64,000 bases of DNA from Athripsodes cinereus. Its lineage: Eukaryota > Arthropoda > Insecta > Trichoptera > Leptoceridae. The first letter of the stretch is position 1; each line of letters starts with the position of its first letter. Positions 11,201-22,864 of this stretch are shown here, piece by piece. The translations under genes were made by a program, and so were the position numbers. The stretch lies in NCBI GenBank assembly GCA_947579605.1, contig OX388314.1, positions 27,104,000 to 27,167,999 of the forward strand, in the 5' to 3' direction. Under the pieces are notes generated by a model. That model did not search any database and was not told where the DNA came from. It worked only from the letters and a program-made list of their open reading frames with translations.

Positions 11201-14200
11201 GAGTCTTAAGGAACTATAACAGCCCTTGTATAGCTGCTTAGTGGCTTCAACTCGACCAAATATAAAATAAGAATTGTTTATTTAATTTCAACAAATTTAA
11301 TAGTGACAAATTTACTTTTGATTTTAGTTGTAACTTTTATATACACACAAAAATGTATTGTAAATTTAATATGAAAATAAAAGATAATTACCGGATCCAT
11401 TTCAAAGTAAACCAGCTCCCCTCCACTGAGTGCTATGACCACCTGTCTCTGATTCACAGCACACTTGACAATGCTCTTTTTACCCGGAGCCTTCCACTCG
11501 TTGACCCTCTTGTCTGCCCTGATGTGACGGATCCCATCTGGGTAAACTTGAACTAGAGCATCATTGCCGAGAGCATGACAACTCAATGTGGGTGTGGTGC
11601 CCAAGAAGCCACTGTCTGTAACTTCCTCCACAGTCTCTCCGATGGACAGAACCAGGGTGGCGTTAACGAAGGATACTATGATGTAAGCATCATATTCCTC
11701 TGTAAACAAAATGTATAACACATACATAGTAAAATTAAGTAAATTCAATTTACATAAAAACTAGTCTCAACAATTAACCACTTTAAAAACCTATACAAAC
11801 GAAAACTTCAGATTAACTCATTTTAAAACTATTAATATGCATCCCAGCTAAATCAGGGATTTGTTCTTAAAGTTTGAATCTATTTTCTTCCTGTTGTAAT
11901 CATACATAAAAGAAAGACTGTTCTGTTCCTTTTTCCTACACTTACATTTAATTTGTTCACACCTTCAGTGTAAACCAAAATTTGTTTAAAGATTACAATT
12001 TATTTACGATTACAACATAGAAAACATTGTGTTTCGTAAAGAACAATTGGTAGTATATGTAGTCTGATGACATCATGGTGTTGTGTTGTGTTGATCTCTC
12101 CGTGTTGGACGTTGGATGTGTTTATCATATTGTAACAACTCACCTCTCAGTTATAAGTCATACGGCCAACCAATTCCAGGCGGAGGTTCACACGGACAAT
12201 CCTGAAAATAAAAACCACTGGTGTTTGATTTTCTTTCATCCAACAACCAGGGTTTCATTAATATTTGTGATTTGGTCTGTTGCCCTACTCCCCTTCAACC
12301 CTTTTACAAGGACTGTATTATCTTCCAATATTATGCCTTGGAAGATTTTATTTAAACATCGCCCTCTGTATATTGATTGTATCTAACTTTAATGTTTACC
12401 TTTTATCTAATTGTTTGTAATCAATGTACAGTAAAGAATGAATAAAAGAAATAAATATACACATTAAAAACTTTCCACCATTTTTGCCCCCCATCTTGTA
12501 TAATACAAATCTCCTACCCTCAAATAAATGGTAAATAACTTTTCGATTTTCGAAGAGGAAACACTATGAAAGTTCATTTTAATTTAGATAATAAATATTT
12601 AAATAAAAAACACTGTTTACTTTCATTTAAAATTGTTATAATATTAAAAGCTTTTCGGACATACGTCCATCTTCAGTAATAATTACTTATAACTAATGAC
12701 AAATGACAAATTGATGGTACATGATAATACAAAATTAAATGTGGGTAGGGGGAGTGGGCGGGGTTAATAGAGATGTAAAATGGATATTTGAAGGTATTGG
12801 TAGAGATATTGTTTTAAGGTAATCTATGGGTGGAAGTAGTAAACGGGTAGGTAAGAGGAGAAATTAGAGGTGGGATTTGAATGTTAATGGTGTCATCTTT
12901 ATTTTTGTTGATCTCCATTGTCTCCAGTATATTCATTTTTTGACCTTTTTTGCATTTATGTAACACTTGTATGCCTTCCTGGTTGAAAGAGTGCCCCCAT
13001 TCTTTGGCATGGTCCGCCATTTCCGAATTTACTCGAATTGTGTTTAGAGCCATTCTATGTTCTTTATATCTGGATGAGATTTTTCTTCCAGTTTGGCCGA
13101 TGTAATATTTTGAACAATCGTTACATTGTAATTTATAAATGCCGCTGTGGTCTAGTTTCTTAGTTTTGGATTTAGTATTGAACAATTTTTTACCTATATT
13201 ATTTGAGGTATAATATGCTGGTTTAAATGTTGAGTTTTTACACATATTTAAAGCATTATATGTTATCTGACCCATAAATTCTATTCTTTTATATGTGAGA
13301 TCTTTGTTTGACTGTGGTTGTATTTTAGGATAAATATATTTGTCATTAGTTATAAGTAATTATTACTGAAGATGGACGTATGTCCGAAAAGCTTTTAATA
13401 TTATAACAATTTTAAATGAAAGTAAACAGTGTTTTTTATTTAAATATTTATTATCTAAATTAAATGGTAAATAATATATAAATTAAGTAGTTACAAACTA
13501 CTCTAGAATCCTTCAATATTAAACGTAAATCCATCTGACATTTTAGGAACATAACAGAACAAGTAATAAAAAAATGAATTTTTCCCGTAAATTACAAAAA
13601 CTTTACAAACATTCCCAAACCATAAAATAGAAATCTAACTGAAAATAGCTCCCAAAATAAAGAAAACATGAAGACATTGCGTTATCATAAAAAAATACCA
13701 TGAACGCAAACATAAGTTGTGTAATCAATGGAAAGTAATAAAAAAAATGGTCTGTGATGTATGATATACTGACCATCCTTATTCCTTCTGACTGTCCATA
13801 CAGCATTGGGGTTACCGGGAAGTTCTGACACAGCCATCTCAGTCACTTCTAGACCATGTCTGAGCACTCTCAGAGTGGAACGAGGGCCTCTGCCACAAGT
13901 CAAATAAACTTGAGGTGTGTCTTCACCAAACAGGTCTGCGACTTGGCAAGCTGAGGGAAATAGAATAGATCTTTCATGAACAAAATCAATATCAACATTG
14001 AGATAAAATAAATTACCATATTACTGAGCATTCATTTAGGTCAAGAGAATCACTGTTAAGTCAGAAACACGGACCTTAGGTATAATCATTATGATTTTCA
14101 ATTGAAAAAGTAACGTTACAATTTGGATGTTTTGCCAAATATAGTTGGATTAATTAATCAATGTTTTTCGACTATGAATATTTATCATGTGCGATAAATT

Positions 14201-17200
14201 GTATCTCCGTATAACAAAATTCATCAAAAAATATGCTTACGAATATAGAATTCTGAATGTGTGCTAATATTACAATATAATCAAACTAAATATTATAATA
14301 CATACACAAAATTGGCGAAAGGGAGTCCATCTCATCCACCAGCACCAAGTTCCTTAACGGTCTAGGCGCAAAGAAAAACGTGTCTCCCTCTTCCAAAGGC
14401 ATTGCAGAACTAAACTCGGGTTCATCATCTTCATCACCCAAATGAGCTATTTGGTACAGGTAACTGAGGAAGAAAACGATACACAGAATTACTATCAAAA
14501 TGTTTTAAAAAAAATTGTGTTGAAGTTGTAATGTATTTTTGTATTTCTCCCATCAGTGTGTTGAGGCCCCATTGAGCTAGGGTCTACCTTGGTTCAGAGA
14601 AATGTTTTCACTATAGCATGTGTACGTCATGTAATTGTACATGTCCCAAGATAGAAACTTGAGAAATGCACGTCGGCATGCATAAATAAAACAATTCCAT
14701 AAGAATATAATTGTGCACACTTACTGGTTTCCAAATTCACATGCCACATAGAGGAACCCTGTTTTTAGCACGCACATGGCTGTTGCTACAGGCACAGTGT
14801 CAAAGTATTTCAGTTTGATTTCAGTAACAACATCCTCGTCTGTCTCGATAGTTACTTTGAAGATATCTCCCTGTAGGAAAGAACAGAGAATTAATAACAA
14901 AAGCAATTAGATAAAGGTACAGATTATGAATCTTATGAAACATTCATTTAGGTCAAGAGAATCACTGTTAAGTCAGAAACACGGACCTTGGGTATAATCA
15001 TTACGTAAAACCAAAATCAATGAAGTTATATAGCAAAAGCTGATAAGTCAGATTTTTATGAATATCCAATTTTCCAATAGATGCGTCTCATGAAACCTAT
15101 TTTTTTAATTGTAATAAAAAAATACTGAAACAATGTCATGAAATGATAAAACGTTACTCTGAAGTGCTAATGATTTTAAATGCTGACAAAGGTTATATGC
15201 TCTTTCAAGTTTACTTTTCAGTCTTATCAACTTTTGCCATATTACCACCAACAGATTTAACATTTATTAAATATTTATTTTTTTGTTTGGTAATAGTTTA
15301 CCTGTTCAGTCTGAGCCAAGAAGAAGAACATAGATTTAGTTTTATGTGTAGCAGAACACACAAAAATCATCCCTCTCTCAGGATCATCCAGATCATTTCT
15401 TCTCCTGGGTATGGGGCATCTGATATCGTGCTGGTCTCCCAAATTCTTGTAAGTCAGATAATTCTCTGAACAAACCAGCACACCCGATGGACCATCATTG
15501 CCTCCAGGTACTGTCACCAAGAAATTGGCATGTTCTTCTAGCGGTTCAGAGTATTTACGGACGACGTGATTTAATCCCAAGTCCAACTCGTAGAAGGTGA
15601 GAGTCTGTTGTGTCTTTTGTGCTGCTTCCCCTGTATTGTCACTATCAGCCTCTTCGTGGTCTATCTCTAGGCAGGCAAACATTGGGTTTTCAAAAGCAAC
15701 GTCCACCCCTACCATGTGGTATAAGAGGGTATTGGATTTGTGAGCCTCTAAAGGAGATGAGATTGTAAGGCGAGCCTCAGCATCTCTGTTGAGGATATAC
15801 ACCAACTTCTGCTTCTCAATGGCACCTGTAAAGTAACACATGTTTTTTAATCTCTTGTTGCGACATGTGAAAACATATTTATAGCATAAAGACAATCAGA
15901 TGTGTAAATAAGTTTCGTCAATGGTATTCTGTTGAAACACGGAACACAAAGAGCATCATTTTGATAAGTTACAAAAATATATATAAAATCAAAGATAAAT
16001 ATTTCTTGTTGTTCTGTTGAATGTGGTTTAAAATTATTTGATAAATATTTGCATTCAATAACTAACCAATCATGACTGCTCTTCCTTTGGGATCAATAGC
16101 CAAATATTGTCCAGGGACGATTCTTCTGCAACCAGACTTGCCGAATGTCTCCTGATGGACCTTCTCCAGAATATTCTTGGTTGGGATGTACTCTAAAATG
16201 ACAATCCTGCCGGCATCAGACCCAACAACAATGTAATCTGCAAAGGAGAGGAAATAATTGCAATTACGGTTTAATGGATTGACAGGGAATGATGTCTTTT
16301 GTGGTGAGTGAATTGAGAAGGTTGTGTCATACAAGTTCAATCCAGATGCACATCAAGAACATCCAGAGGCGACGAGTTGACTTGTTTTATATTTGCACTC
16401 GAGTTTAAGCGTCTCAGTATTATGTTATATACTAGACGCACTGCGAAAAGTGCAATGAATATAGATCATTAAGAGTCACATTGTCTTTTCTATTAAGCTG
16501 TCAAATATTTGAAGGGCAAACAACTTGAAATGCGTCCATAGATTTTTGTTTAGAATCATTTTTAGCAATAGATTATAATCCGTGATTCTAATAAATAGAT
16601 TTTAATAGAGTAATGGATGAAAGCGAGCAATATTATACAACTGTAAGCATGGCAAAAGTGACAGATGATTGACAGCTATGAAGACATAACAGGGTTAAAA
16701 AACTTTCTAGAAAAACGTAGCACGTGAGAGGGAAAGTGAAAGGATGCCATTCCTTTCCAACCCATTGCATTACGCAGTGTTAGAAAGAGACACCACCCGA
16801 ACATCTCTCCCTTCGTGTGGTAGGTATATAAGTATATTTCGATTTAAGTATATAATTTTAATTTAATTTAATACACAACTTACATTTCGATACATTTATA
16901 TTGAAATTTTATTACAAGGTACAAGGTATTTTATTTTAGGTACACTTTACTTTTTCTTATAAATGTAGATCCAATGATCTTGACTAAAAAAAAATATTTT
17001 TGCTTGACGTTGGGTTCAATGGACAGACGAGCAACAAATTATCATAAAGTTGGGAAGGTTTTGTTTATGATCAGTTATGTTGGTAACCCACTACCTCCAA
17101 ACATTTTTTTTACATCACTCCAAATATTCCATAAATATAAACATACAATAAAAGAGGTCTTTAAATACCATTTGACTAGATTTTTACACAATTGTAGGTA

Positions 17201-17732
17201 TTTGCCACAAATGCACTACAATGCTTCCAAGTTAACATCGACCACTGAGAATCTCAACTCATATTATTCAACCATAGATACATTTCTTCAGTCACCACTT
17301 CTGCTGCACATAGGTCTTATCCATTTATATCTCTCTCTGATGCCGCCTTTGCCAGCCATTACGCACACATCACACCAACTTATCATTTCAATGTACGTTT
17401 GAATTAGTGTAACACATGGAATAAGTTATAAAGTTTTTATTTTCAAACATTCACTTGTTTTTGCTCGAAATATTTACACAACAAACCAAATTAAACTATA
17501 TCTCACCTTTAGTTGCTCCCGTCAACCTAAAAGCCATGAGAGACCTCACAATTCCAAATATTTCCACAGTCATGAGGGTGTGCACTTTACCAGTGTTGGG
17601 ATCTGGCCGAAGGAGTTCCAGCACTTTGCCTCTGGAGATTAGAATCTCCTGGGCTTTGGTGCCAGAGAAGTTACCGTGCACGGCATGTGTGATGCCAGTG
17701 GCACGTTGTAAAGTTAAATTGTATAAATACAT
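5234..17732 (-). CDS. Sf3b3: Splicing factor 3B subunit 3 (SF3b130/SAP130)
   Basis: A core subunit of the SF3b complex of the U2 snRNP, which helps recognise the branch point during pre-mRNA splicing in the nucleus. Seventeen coding exons in minus-strand order: 17732-17507, 16237-16067, 15825-15302, 14870-14725, 14463-14306, 13950-13774, 11699-11392, 11029-10874, 10573-10389, 10076-9910, 9151-8947, 8457-8321, 7717-7512, 7255-6954, 6585-6440, 6245-5971 and 5374-5234. All junctions are GT-AG and all phases agree, giving 3630 coding bases (1209 residues; the human protein is about 1217). The start [14 protein letters not shown] and the end [11 protein letters not shown] are nearly identical to known SF3B3. 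The family layout is an N-terminal MMS1-type beta-propeller region and a C-terminal CPSF_A domain. Introns carry a Penelope element (12539-13461) and several small repeats. No break or missing conserved block was seen. Confidence 0.97.
5745..5875 (+). mobile_element. Degraded SINE copy in an SF3B3 intron
   Basis: Contains GAGTATTCTGTAAAAGGTGC and CATCTATCCTGAATGCCTT in the same order as the better preserved SINE at 57325-57590. Strongly diverged; lies in the last intron of SF3B3. Confidence 0.4.
7383..7485. repeat. Dispersed intronic repeat, copy 1
   Basis: Shares GAGACCTTTAGCACCAATAC, ACCCTT and ATAATGTATCAGTGACTCTA with the segment at 7838-7935; a weaker relative lies at 11173-11265. The copies sit in successive introns of SF3B3. 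Probably a small SINE-like element, but its ends are not clear. Confidence 0.55.
7838..7935. repeat. Dispersed intronic repeat, copy 2
   Basis: Partner of the repeat at 7383-7485, same strand and order of motifs, in the next SF3B3 intron. Confidence 0.55.
9275..9677. other. G+C-richer island in SF3B3 intron, possible TIR element
   Basis: Compared with the surrounding intron this segment is clearly richer in G+C and CpG. It is bounded by CAATGACAGT on the left and the inverse ACTGTCATTG on the right. No coding frame was recognised and no target duplication is visible, so the transposon reading is tentative. Confidence 0.3.
11173..11265. repeat. Weak relative of the 7.4/7.8 kb intronic repeat
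   Basis: Carries TTTACTCTTCGAGTCTTAAG followed by a diverged form of the ACCAATACACCCTT-GTATA block seen at 7383 and 7838. Confidence 0.35.
12300..12455 (+). mobile_element. LINE 3' tail fragment
   Basis: Ends with GTTTGTAATCAATGTACAGT followed by an AAGAATGAATAAAAGAAATAAAT-type tail. The same sequence in inverse orientation occurs at 42549-42690 and 46455-46680 (TTCTTCACTGTACATTG…TCTTCCAACTAA). It looks like a dispersed 5'-truncated LINE 3' end with no coding left. Confidence 0.45.
12635..12693 (-). ncRNA. Hammerhead ribozyme motif, left Penelope repeat
   Basis: Read on the minus strand: stem I strand GTTATAA, bulge GTAAT, TATTA; box CTGAAGA; stem II GGAC-GTAT-GTCC; box GAAA; a palindromic stem III AAGCTT region; then TAATA and TTATAAC, which pair exactly with the stem I strand. 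All invariant core positions of a type I hammerhead are present. Same strand as the endonuclease frame and downstream of it. Penelope-like elements are known to carry such ribozymes. Activity is not shown. Confidence 0.78.
12814..13275 (-). CDS. GIY-YIG endonuclease domain of the Penelope element
   Basis: A 153-residue open frame. The domain core reads [20 protein letters not shown], then R-K-I-x-x-R-x-x-E-H. The GIY and YIG strands, the arginine that follows and the CxxC-like pair are all present, as in Penelope endonucleases, which nick target DNA for insertion. The frame lacks the upstream reverse transcriptase, so this copy cannot move by itself. The open frame without stops suggests fairly recent insertion. 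Confidence 0.85.
   Translation of the reverse strand: MGQITYNALNMCKNSTFKPAYYTSNNIGKKLFNTKSKTKKLDHSGIYKLQCNDCSKYYIGQTGRKISSRYKEHRMALNTIRVNSEMADHAKEWGHSFNQEGIQVLHKCKKGQKMNILETMEINKNKDDTINIQIPPLISPLTYPFTTSTHRLP
13349..13407 (+). ncRNA. Hammerhead ribozyme motif, right Penelope repeat
   Basis: Identical 59-nt motif in the inverted right repeat, so it is on the plus strand, antisense to the endonuclease frame and to SF3B3. CTGAAGA is at 13366-13372, stem II at 13374-13385, GAAA at 13386-13389, and the closing stem I strand at 13396-13407. Confidence 0.78.
14031..14091. repeat. About 60-bp direct repeat, copy 1
   Basis: CATTCATTTAGGTCAAGAGA and the following 40 bp recur at 14941-15003 with about one change. 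The two copies lie in the two neighbouring introns on either side of the SF3B3 exons at 14306-14463 and 14725-14870. Confidence 0.8.
14941..15003. repeat. About 60-bp direct repeat, copy 2
   Basis: Near-identical partner of 14031-14091, same orientation, about 910 bp away. Confidence 0.8.
16240..17500. other. First coding intron of SF3B3, no internal feature recognised
   Basis: About 1.27 kb between coding exons 1 and 2. A 142-residue plus-strand frame here (16974-17402) has low-complexity composition and no recognisable domain; treated as chance. Confidence 0.45.
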
Positions 17733-18373
17733 TTTGACTTTGTATAAATATTATTATTTCGATGCTTTCACTTTCATTCCATCCTGAAAACAAATGAAAA
17801 AAAACAATTATTCATTTATTGTAAACTCAAAGATCTTACAAAATCAGTCCTTTAGAAAATGGTCACAGGTTAAGTTTTATAGAATTTGAGAGAAATGCTA
17901 TGGCATCAATTAAGTTATACTAGAAAGACCAAAGAAAAAAGATGAAAACGCGAGGTTATGCGTGGTGCACATTTGACACGTGTGCACATTCCACCCGCAT
18001 TTTACAATAAAAAAATTAGTAAGTACGTGTAAAATTATAAACGTGTTTCTCTGAAGGCAGCATTAAATTACACATGTTAAATGTAAGCGTCCTTCAAAGA
18101 TTGCAATTAAGTATTTACTATAGGGAGGCTTCTGGCGTCATCTGCAACTCTTAAAATAAGGTAATGTGGAGAGAAATTTTCCAAGAAACACAGTAATTAA
18201 TAGTGTGTTTCTAATGATGCTAATCTCTCGGTTTAATTTAGCACCTAAAACGACCAGTCCGCGCTAGAGCAGTCGAGGACCGGAGATACATGGTGCGCAA
18301 TGAAAGATTTAAGTACATCATAAATATTTGCAAAAATATATTAAATACAAATAAACCTTTACGAGACGCTTAC

Positions 18374-18520
18374 CTCAAGTGATAAATAGCAGAAGATTTT
18401 GGTATAAGAAGCCGATTAAACTACTTCTACCATCCACTAGCCGGTTCGCTTCTCCCTCACCAACGGTGTATAACGGGAAGCGGAAGAAGTCAGGTCCGCA
18501 CGTTGCCATCGCAAAAATTG
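18374..18520 (-). other. Non-coding first exon and promoter side of SF3B3
   Basis: A consensus donor (GTAAG in minus orientation, 18369-18373) follows an exon ending in ACTTGAG. It pairs with the acceptor before 17783, which puts 51 bases of 5' UTR ahead of the ATG in the next exon. The region up to about 18560 is more G+C-rich than its surroundings, as expected near a housekeeping promoter. The transcription start itself is not visible. Confidence 0.55.
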
Positions 18521-18569
18521 AAATGAAAGATGGCGGAGGAAACATTTTTGAAGTAAACATTATGGCCTA

Positions 18570-19629
18570 AGAGTATGGCAATAAAAAAAATATATAGGGA
18601 TGTGCAACATTTCAATATAGGTATGTGTACGATTGTTGAAAACGGAAAACTATATACAATTTGATAGTATGAAACCAAAAAACAATGCTGCAGCACCTGT
18701 CTACCTGCCTCACGACAAAAACTTTTAGGTAACTGTTAAAGTTGTATAAAGCTGTTGTATTTCGATTTTTTAAAAAACTAACAAATTGCTAAGTGTATGA
18801 TTTACGAGTTTAAATTGTGTCTCACTGTCCACAAGGCCTTATGCGGCACGGCACTAGGCTTGTGTAGTACATGTACTAGGTACTATTAGGAACTAATTCC
18901 CAGTACTGTACTAGAATGAACTATTCCGTATATTATTCGCTCTTAGTTCTTTTAGTTCATTCATTCCCAATCGGACAGAACTAAAGTACTTAATGCCAGT
19001 GACGTTCGGCATCTCCGCTCGGCGCCACTCGGTTTATGTCGGAACTTTAAACGAGTGCGAGTGAGATAGTTGATGTGATGATTCTATAAAGGATATAGTG
19101 CCTTCTCTTTTGCTTCTTATTAGTTCTTTTAGTTCAGTGACGTCAAAAAACTAATAAGAAGCACCAAGTACTGTACAAGTACATTTTAGTAGGTAGTATT
19201 CTAGTACAGAGTGGTAGATAGATAGATTGGTGTTAGACCTTTTTAGTGTTTTGTTTTGCTATGAACATTGAAAATGGCGCCAATAAGGACGAAAAAGTAT
19301 CATTATATATAACTTATATAACAGTGTTGTAAGTTAGTAGACTTACTTAGTTAAAATATTATCCCTTATGAACGTCTCATAAACATATAAAATAATAATG
19401 TAGTAGGTACCTACTGTCGATAGCAAAATTATTAAAATTTATAGAAATGAAAATCCAAAGCCTGCAAATTATAAAGGAAAATAAAATATTCTCTGAATTT
19501 TCTCTTTGTTAGTTACTAAGTATTGATTTTCATAATCACAAAACTACATAAATGTGCATTTCCTATGTATGCACTCTGTATGCATCCTAAATTCTTATTA
19601 GTACATGTACTAATTAGTATTTATATGTA
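18570..19629. other. Intergenic, repetitive GTACATGTAC/AGTTCTTTTAGTTC motifs
   Basis: No gene. Short palindromes built on GTACATGTAC and repeated AGTTCTTTTAGTTC-like words occur near 18860-19200. A stretch CTGTATGCATCCT-TTCTTATTAGTACATG at 19577-19613 recurs directly after the nested transposon stack (25138-25174), so the same unidentified repeat borders both sides. Confidence 0.45.
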
Positions 19630-19648
19630 CCCTGTATTAGTGATGTAA

Positions 19649-20121
19649 AGTAGCATTCACATTACTTCACTTTGGATGATCATCCAGAGTGTCAGGGTCA
19701 AACCTGTTCATCGAAAGTGAACACGTCTGTTCACATTTGTTCATCCTATGCTTTCACTGCCATGTCTACTTTCTCACTCATGTTGTATGTAGTTTGACGT
19801 ATTTTCGCATAAAAATAATTAAACAAATTCAAAAATGTAAAATAACACTTAAAATAAATTAATATAGCTCTCGACTGCATAATAATTTTGTACATGATTC
19901 TGACATTCAATACAAATTCATAGAGCATTAAACAAATAATAAGATAAAACTTGTTTATGGTCGTTTCAGTGAAAGGACCTTTCATCAAAATTATGACGAG
20001 TGGTAATCTCTTTCCTCCGTCATCGCTAGTGATCACTATTGATGAAACGCCTGTTCACACTTGTTCATCTTGGAGGATCATCCGGAGTGATCACTGAAAG
20101 TGAACGTATGTGAACGACCCT
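19649..20121. mobile_element. PIF/Harbinger MITE, copy 1 (473 bp)
   Basis: Starts AGTAGCATTCACATT and ends with the imperfect inverse CGTATGTGAACGACCCT. Flanked by TAA on both sides (19646-19648 and 20122-20124). Inserted inside the left terminal repeat of the hAT element. The 3-bp TWA duplication is the Harbinger signature. The 96-residue minus-strand frame is not recognisable as a transposase. Confidence 0.87.
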
Positions 20122-20829
20122 TAACGAATATTCGCATTCGCATTCGCATTCGCGAATATTCGCATATTTCAAAGTATTCGCATTCGCATTCGCATTCGCA
20201 AAAAAATATGCGAATGTTTTGCGAATATTATTTTAGTAATAAAGTATCTGGTCTGTTCCGTGTTGGCCACATTTGTTGTATTGTTTCCTGTGTTCGTTTG
20301 CTTGATGATGTTATTATTATTAGGAGAAGTATGCATTTGTGGAGATTTAATTTATATGTTTGTTTTAAGTATTACAACTGCTATGAGTATAGGGCCCTAC
20401 AATAATTTTATATTCTATAAGGAATATTTATATCATACTACAAGGTGAACCACACTAAAGTATTCTCTCAGAATTTTCGGGGCTTGAAGACTAAGAGCGA
20501 GGAGTTTAGAGCAAACTTATTTGCAAATAGTTATGATATAATTGTTCTGACGGAAGCTTGGCTAAATTGTGGCATATTTGACAGCGAACTTTTTCAAAAC
20601 GAATATACAGTTTACCGCAAGGATAGGGATTTCATGTTGAGTGGTAAAAGGGATGGAGGTGGGGTCTTAATTGCTGTGGATCGGACACTAGGATATTCAT
20701 CCACTCTTGTTTGGGATGATACTGGTGAAAGTTTTTTTTTACCAGTATTCGTTTTTCATCGGTAACGCATGAAAAAATGCTCACCGCTACTGGGTGTAGT
20801 ATATGTATATACCGCCTTCCACATCCTTA

Positions 20830-21302
20830 AGTAGCATTCACATTGCTTCACTTTGGATGATCATCCAGAGTGTCAGGGTCAAACCTGTTCATCGAAAGTG
20901 AACACGTCTGTTCACATTTGTTCATCCTATGCTTTCACTGCCATGTCTACTTTCTCACTCATGTTGTATGTAGTTTGACGTATTTTCGTATAAAAATAAT
21001 TAAACAAATTCAAAAATGAAAAATAACACTTAAAATAAATTAATATAGCTCTCGACTACATAATAATTTTGTACATGATTCTGACATTCAATACAAATTC
21101 ATAGAGAATAAAACAAATAATAAGATGAAACTTGTTTATGGTCGTTTCAGTGAAAGGACCTTTCATCAAAATTATGACGAGTGGTAATCTCTTTCCTCCG
21201 TCATCGCTAGTGATCACTAGCGATGAAACGTCCGTTCACACTTGTTCATCTTGGAGGATCATCCGGAGTGATCACTGAAAGTGAACGTATGTGAACGACC
21301 CT
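20830..21302. mobile_element. PIF/Harbinger MITE, copy 2 (473 bp)
   Basis: Same length and ends as copy 1; flanked by TTA (20827-20829 and 21303-21305). Interrupts the endonuclease region of the LINE. Confidence 0.88.
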
Positions 21303-22104
21303 TTAGATACTTAAAACATCTTTTTTTAAAGTATATCTGAACGTTTAATCAGCTATTACGGCAAAACGGATATTTGTCTTATTGGAGATTCCAATATCCC
21401 AACAATCCAATGGAAAAAAGACCCCGATGTTGATTCAATCTTTGTTCCGTATTCTTATTCGTGTCCTGTTGCGCAGTATTTGATAGAATCTATATCTTTT
21501 CTCAATATGTTTCAGTCTAACGGAGTTTATAACAGCAATCAAGTTATCTTGGATTTAGTTCTTTCAACTATTCCGTGTTCTGTTACCAGATGTGACTCTC
21601 CACTGGTTGGTAAGGATTCACACTATCCTTCACTGTTGATAGATTATGAGTTTGAGGATTTGTCTCAAAATATGATCCAGAAATTAATATACTTTAAGTC
21701 AAACTTTTCGGAAATAAATTTTGAACTACAAAGTGTTGATTGGGTCAGTGTTTTGGGAAACGGACCGGTGAATAAGATGATTGAATCTTTTTATGGTTAT
21801 GTTTTGCCAATAATTGAGAAGCATACACCTACATATGAAGAGGGTGTCACCTAATAATTTTCCCAAATGGTTCTCTAATAGAATTCTGTTATTGTTTAAG
21901 AGAAGTCTAAGGCTTGGCGTAAGTTGAAGATGAACCGTAATGATTCTGACTACAATTTATTTTTTCAACTAAGAGCTCAGTTGAAGTTGTCGCAGAATCA
22001 CGATTAAAGGTCTTTTATTAATAACACTGAGAAGTCACTTAAGGGCAATGTCAAGTCTTTCTTTTCATTCGTGAATTCCCTTAAAGAATCTAGAGGCTAT
22101 CTAA

Positions 22105-22577
22105 AGTAGCATTCACATTGCTTCACTTTGGATGATCATCCAGAGTGTCAGGGTCAAACCTTTTCATCGAAAGTGAACACGTCTGTTCACATTTGTTCAT
22201 CCTATGCTTTCACTGCTATGTCTACTTTCTCACTCATGTTGTATGCAGTTTGACGTATTTTCGTATTAAAATAATTAAACAAATTCAAAAATGAAAAATA
22301 ACACTTAAAATAAATTATTATAGCTCTCGACTGCATAATAATTTTGTAAATGATTCTGACATTCAATACAAATTCATAGAGAATAAAACAAATAATAAGA
22401 TGAAACTTGTTTATGGTCGTTTCAGTGAAAGGACCTTTCATCAAAATTATGACGAGTGGTAATCTCTTTCCTCCGTCATCGCTAGTGATCACTAGCGATG
22501 AAACGCCCGTTCACACTTGTTCATCTTGGAGGATCATCCGTAGTGATCACTGAAAGTGAACGTATGTGAACGACCCT
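22105..22577. mobile_element. PIF/Harbinger MITE, copy 3 (473 bp)
   Basis: Same length and ends; flanked by TAA (22102-22104 and 22578-22580). Interrupts the LINE between its endonuclease and reverse transcriptase parts. Confidence 0.88.
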
Positions 22578-22864
22578 TAAGGGTAATGGGTGACGGTGAC
22601 CAGACTTCGAGCGATCCAGAGGGAATTGCAAACTTGTTTTCGACGTTTTTTGGTTCTGTATTTTCACTGAATAATTTGCATGATTCTAATACTAAAGAAT
22701 TGGAAAATATTTTAACTAACTCATGTTTATCCATGGTTAATATCTTGAAATCTGATATTCATAAACGTTTATTAGGTATAGATGAGACAAAAGGAGTTGG
22801 CCCTGATGGTCTAGCACCAATATATTAAAGAGATGTGTAAGTCATTTAACCAAACCATTGTATC

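Larger units (their letters stand above)
12539..13461 (-). mobile_element. Penelope-like retroelement, truncated, inverted terminal repeats
   Basis: A 126-bp left repeat (12579-12704) and its inverted partner (13338-13463) are essentially identical. They enclose a minus-strand frame with a GIY-YIG endonuclease domain, the C-terminal part of Penelope polyproteins. The reverse transcriptase part is missing. A 13-14 bp direct repeat, AAATGGTAAATAA, flanks the unit (12526-12538 and 13462-13474), with about 40 bp of tail between the left copy and the left arm, as Penelope insertions often show. It lies in the SF3B3 intron between the exons ending at 13774 and starting at 11699. Each arm carries a hammerhead ribozyme motif. 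Confidence 0.88.

Noticed and set aside
16974..17402. 142-residue plus-strand frame in the first coding intron of SF3B3
   Set aside because: Antisense in an intron, low-complexity composition, no domain and no splice or polyadenylation support.
19746..20036. 96-residue frame repeated in the Harbinger MITEs (also 22202-22492)
   Set aside because: Present only because the MITE copies are near identical; broken in copy 2 and unlike any transposase.
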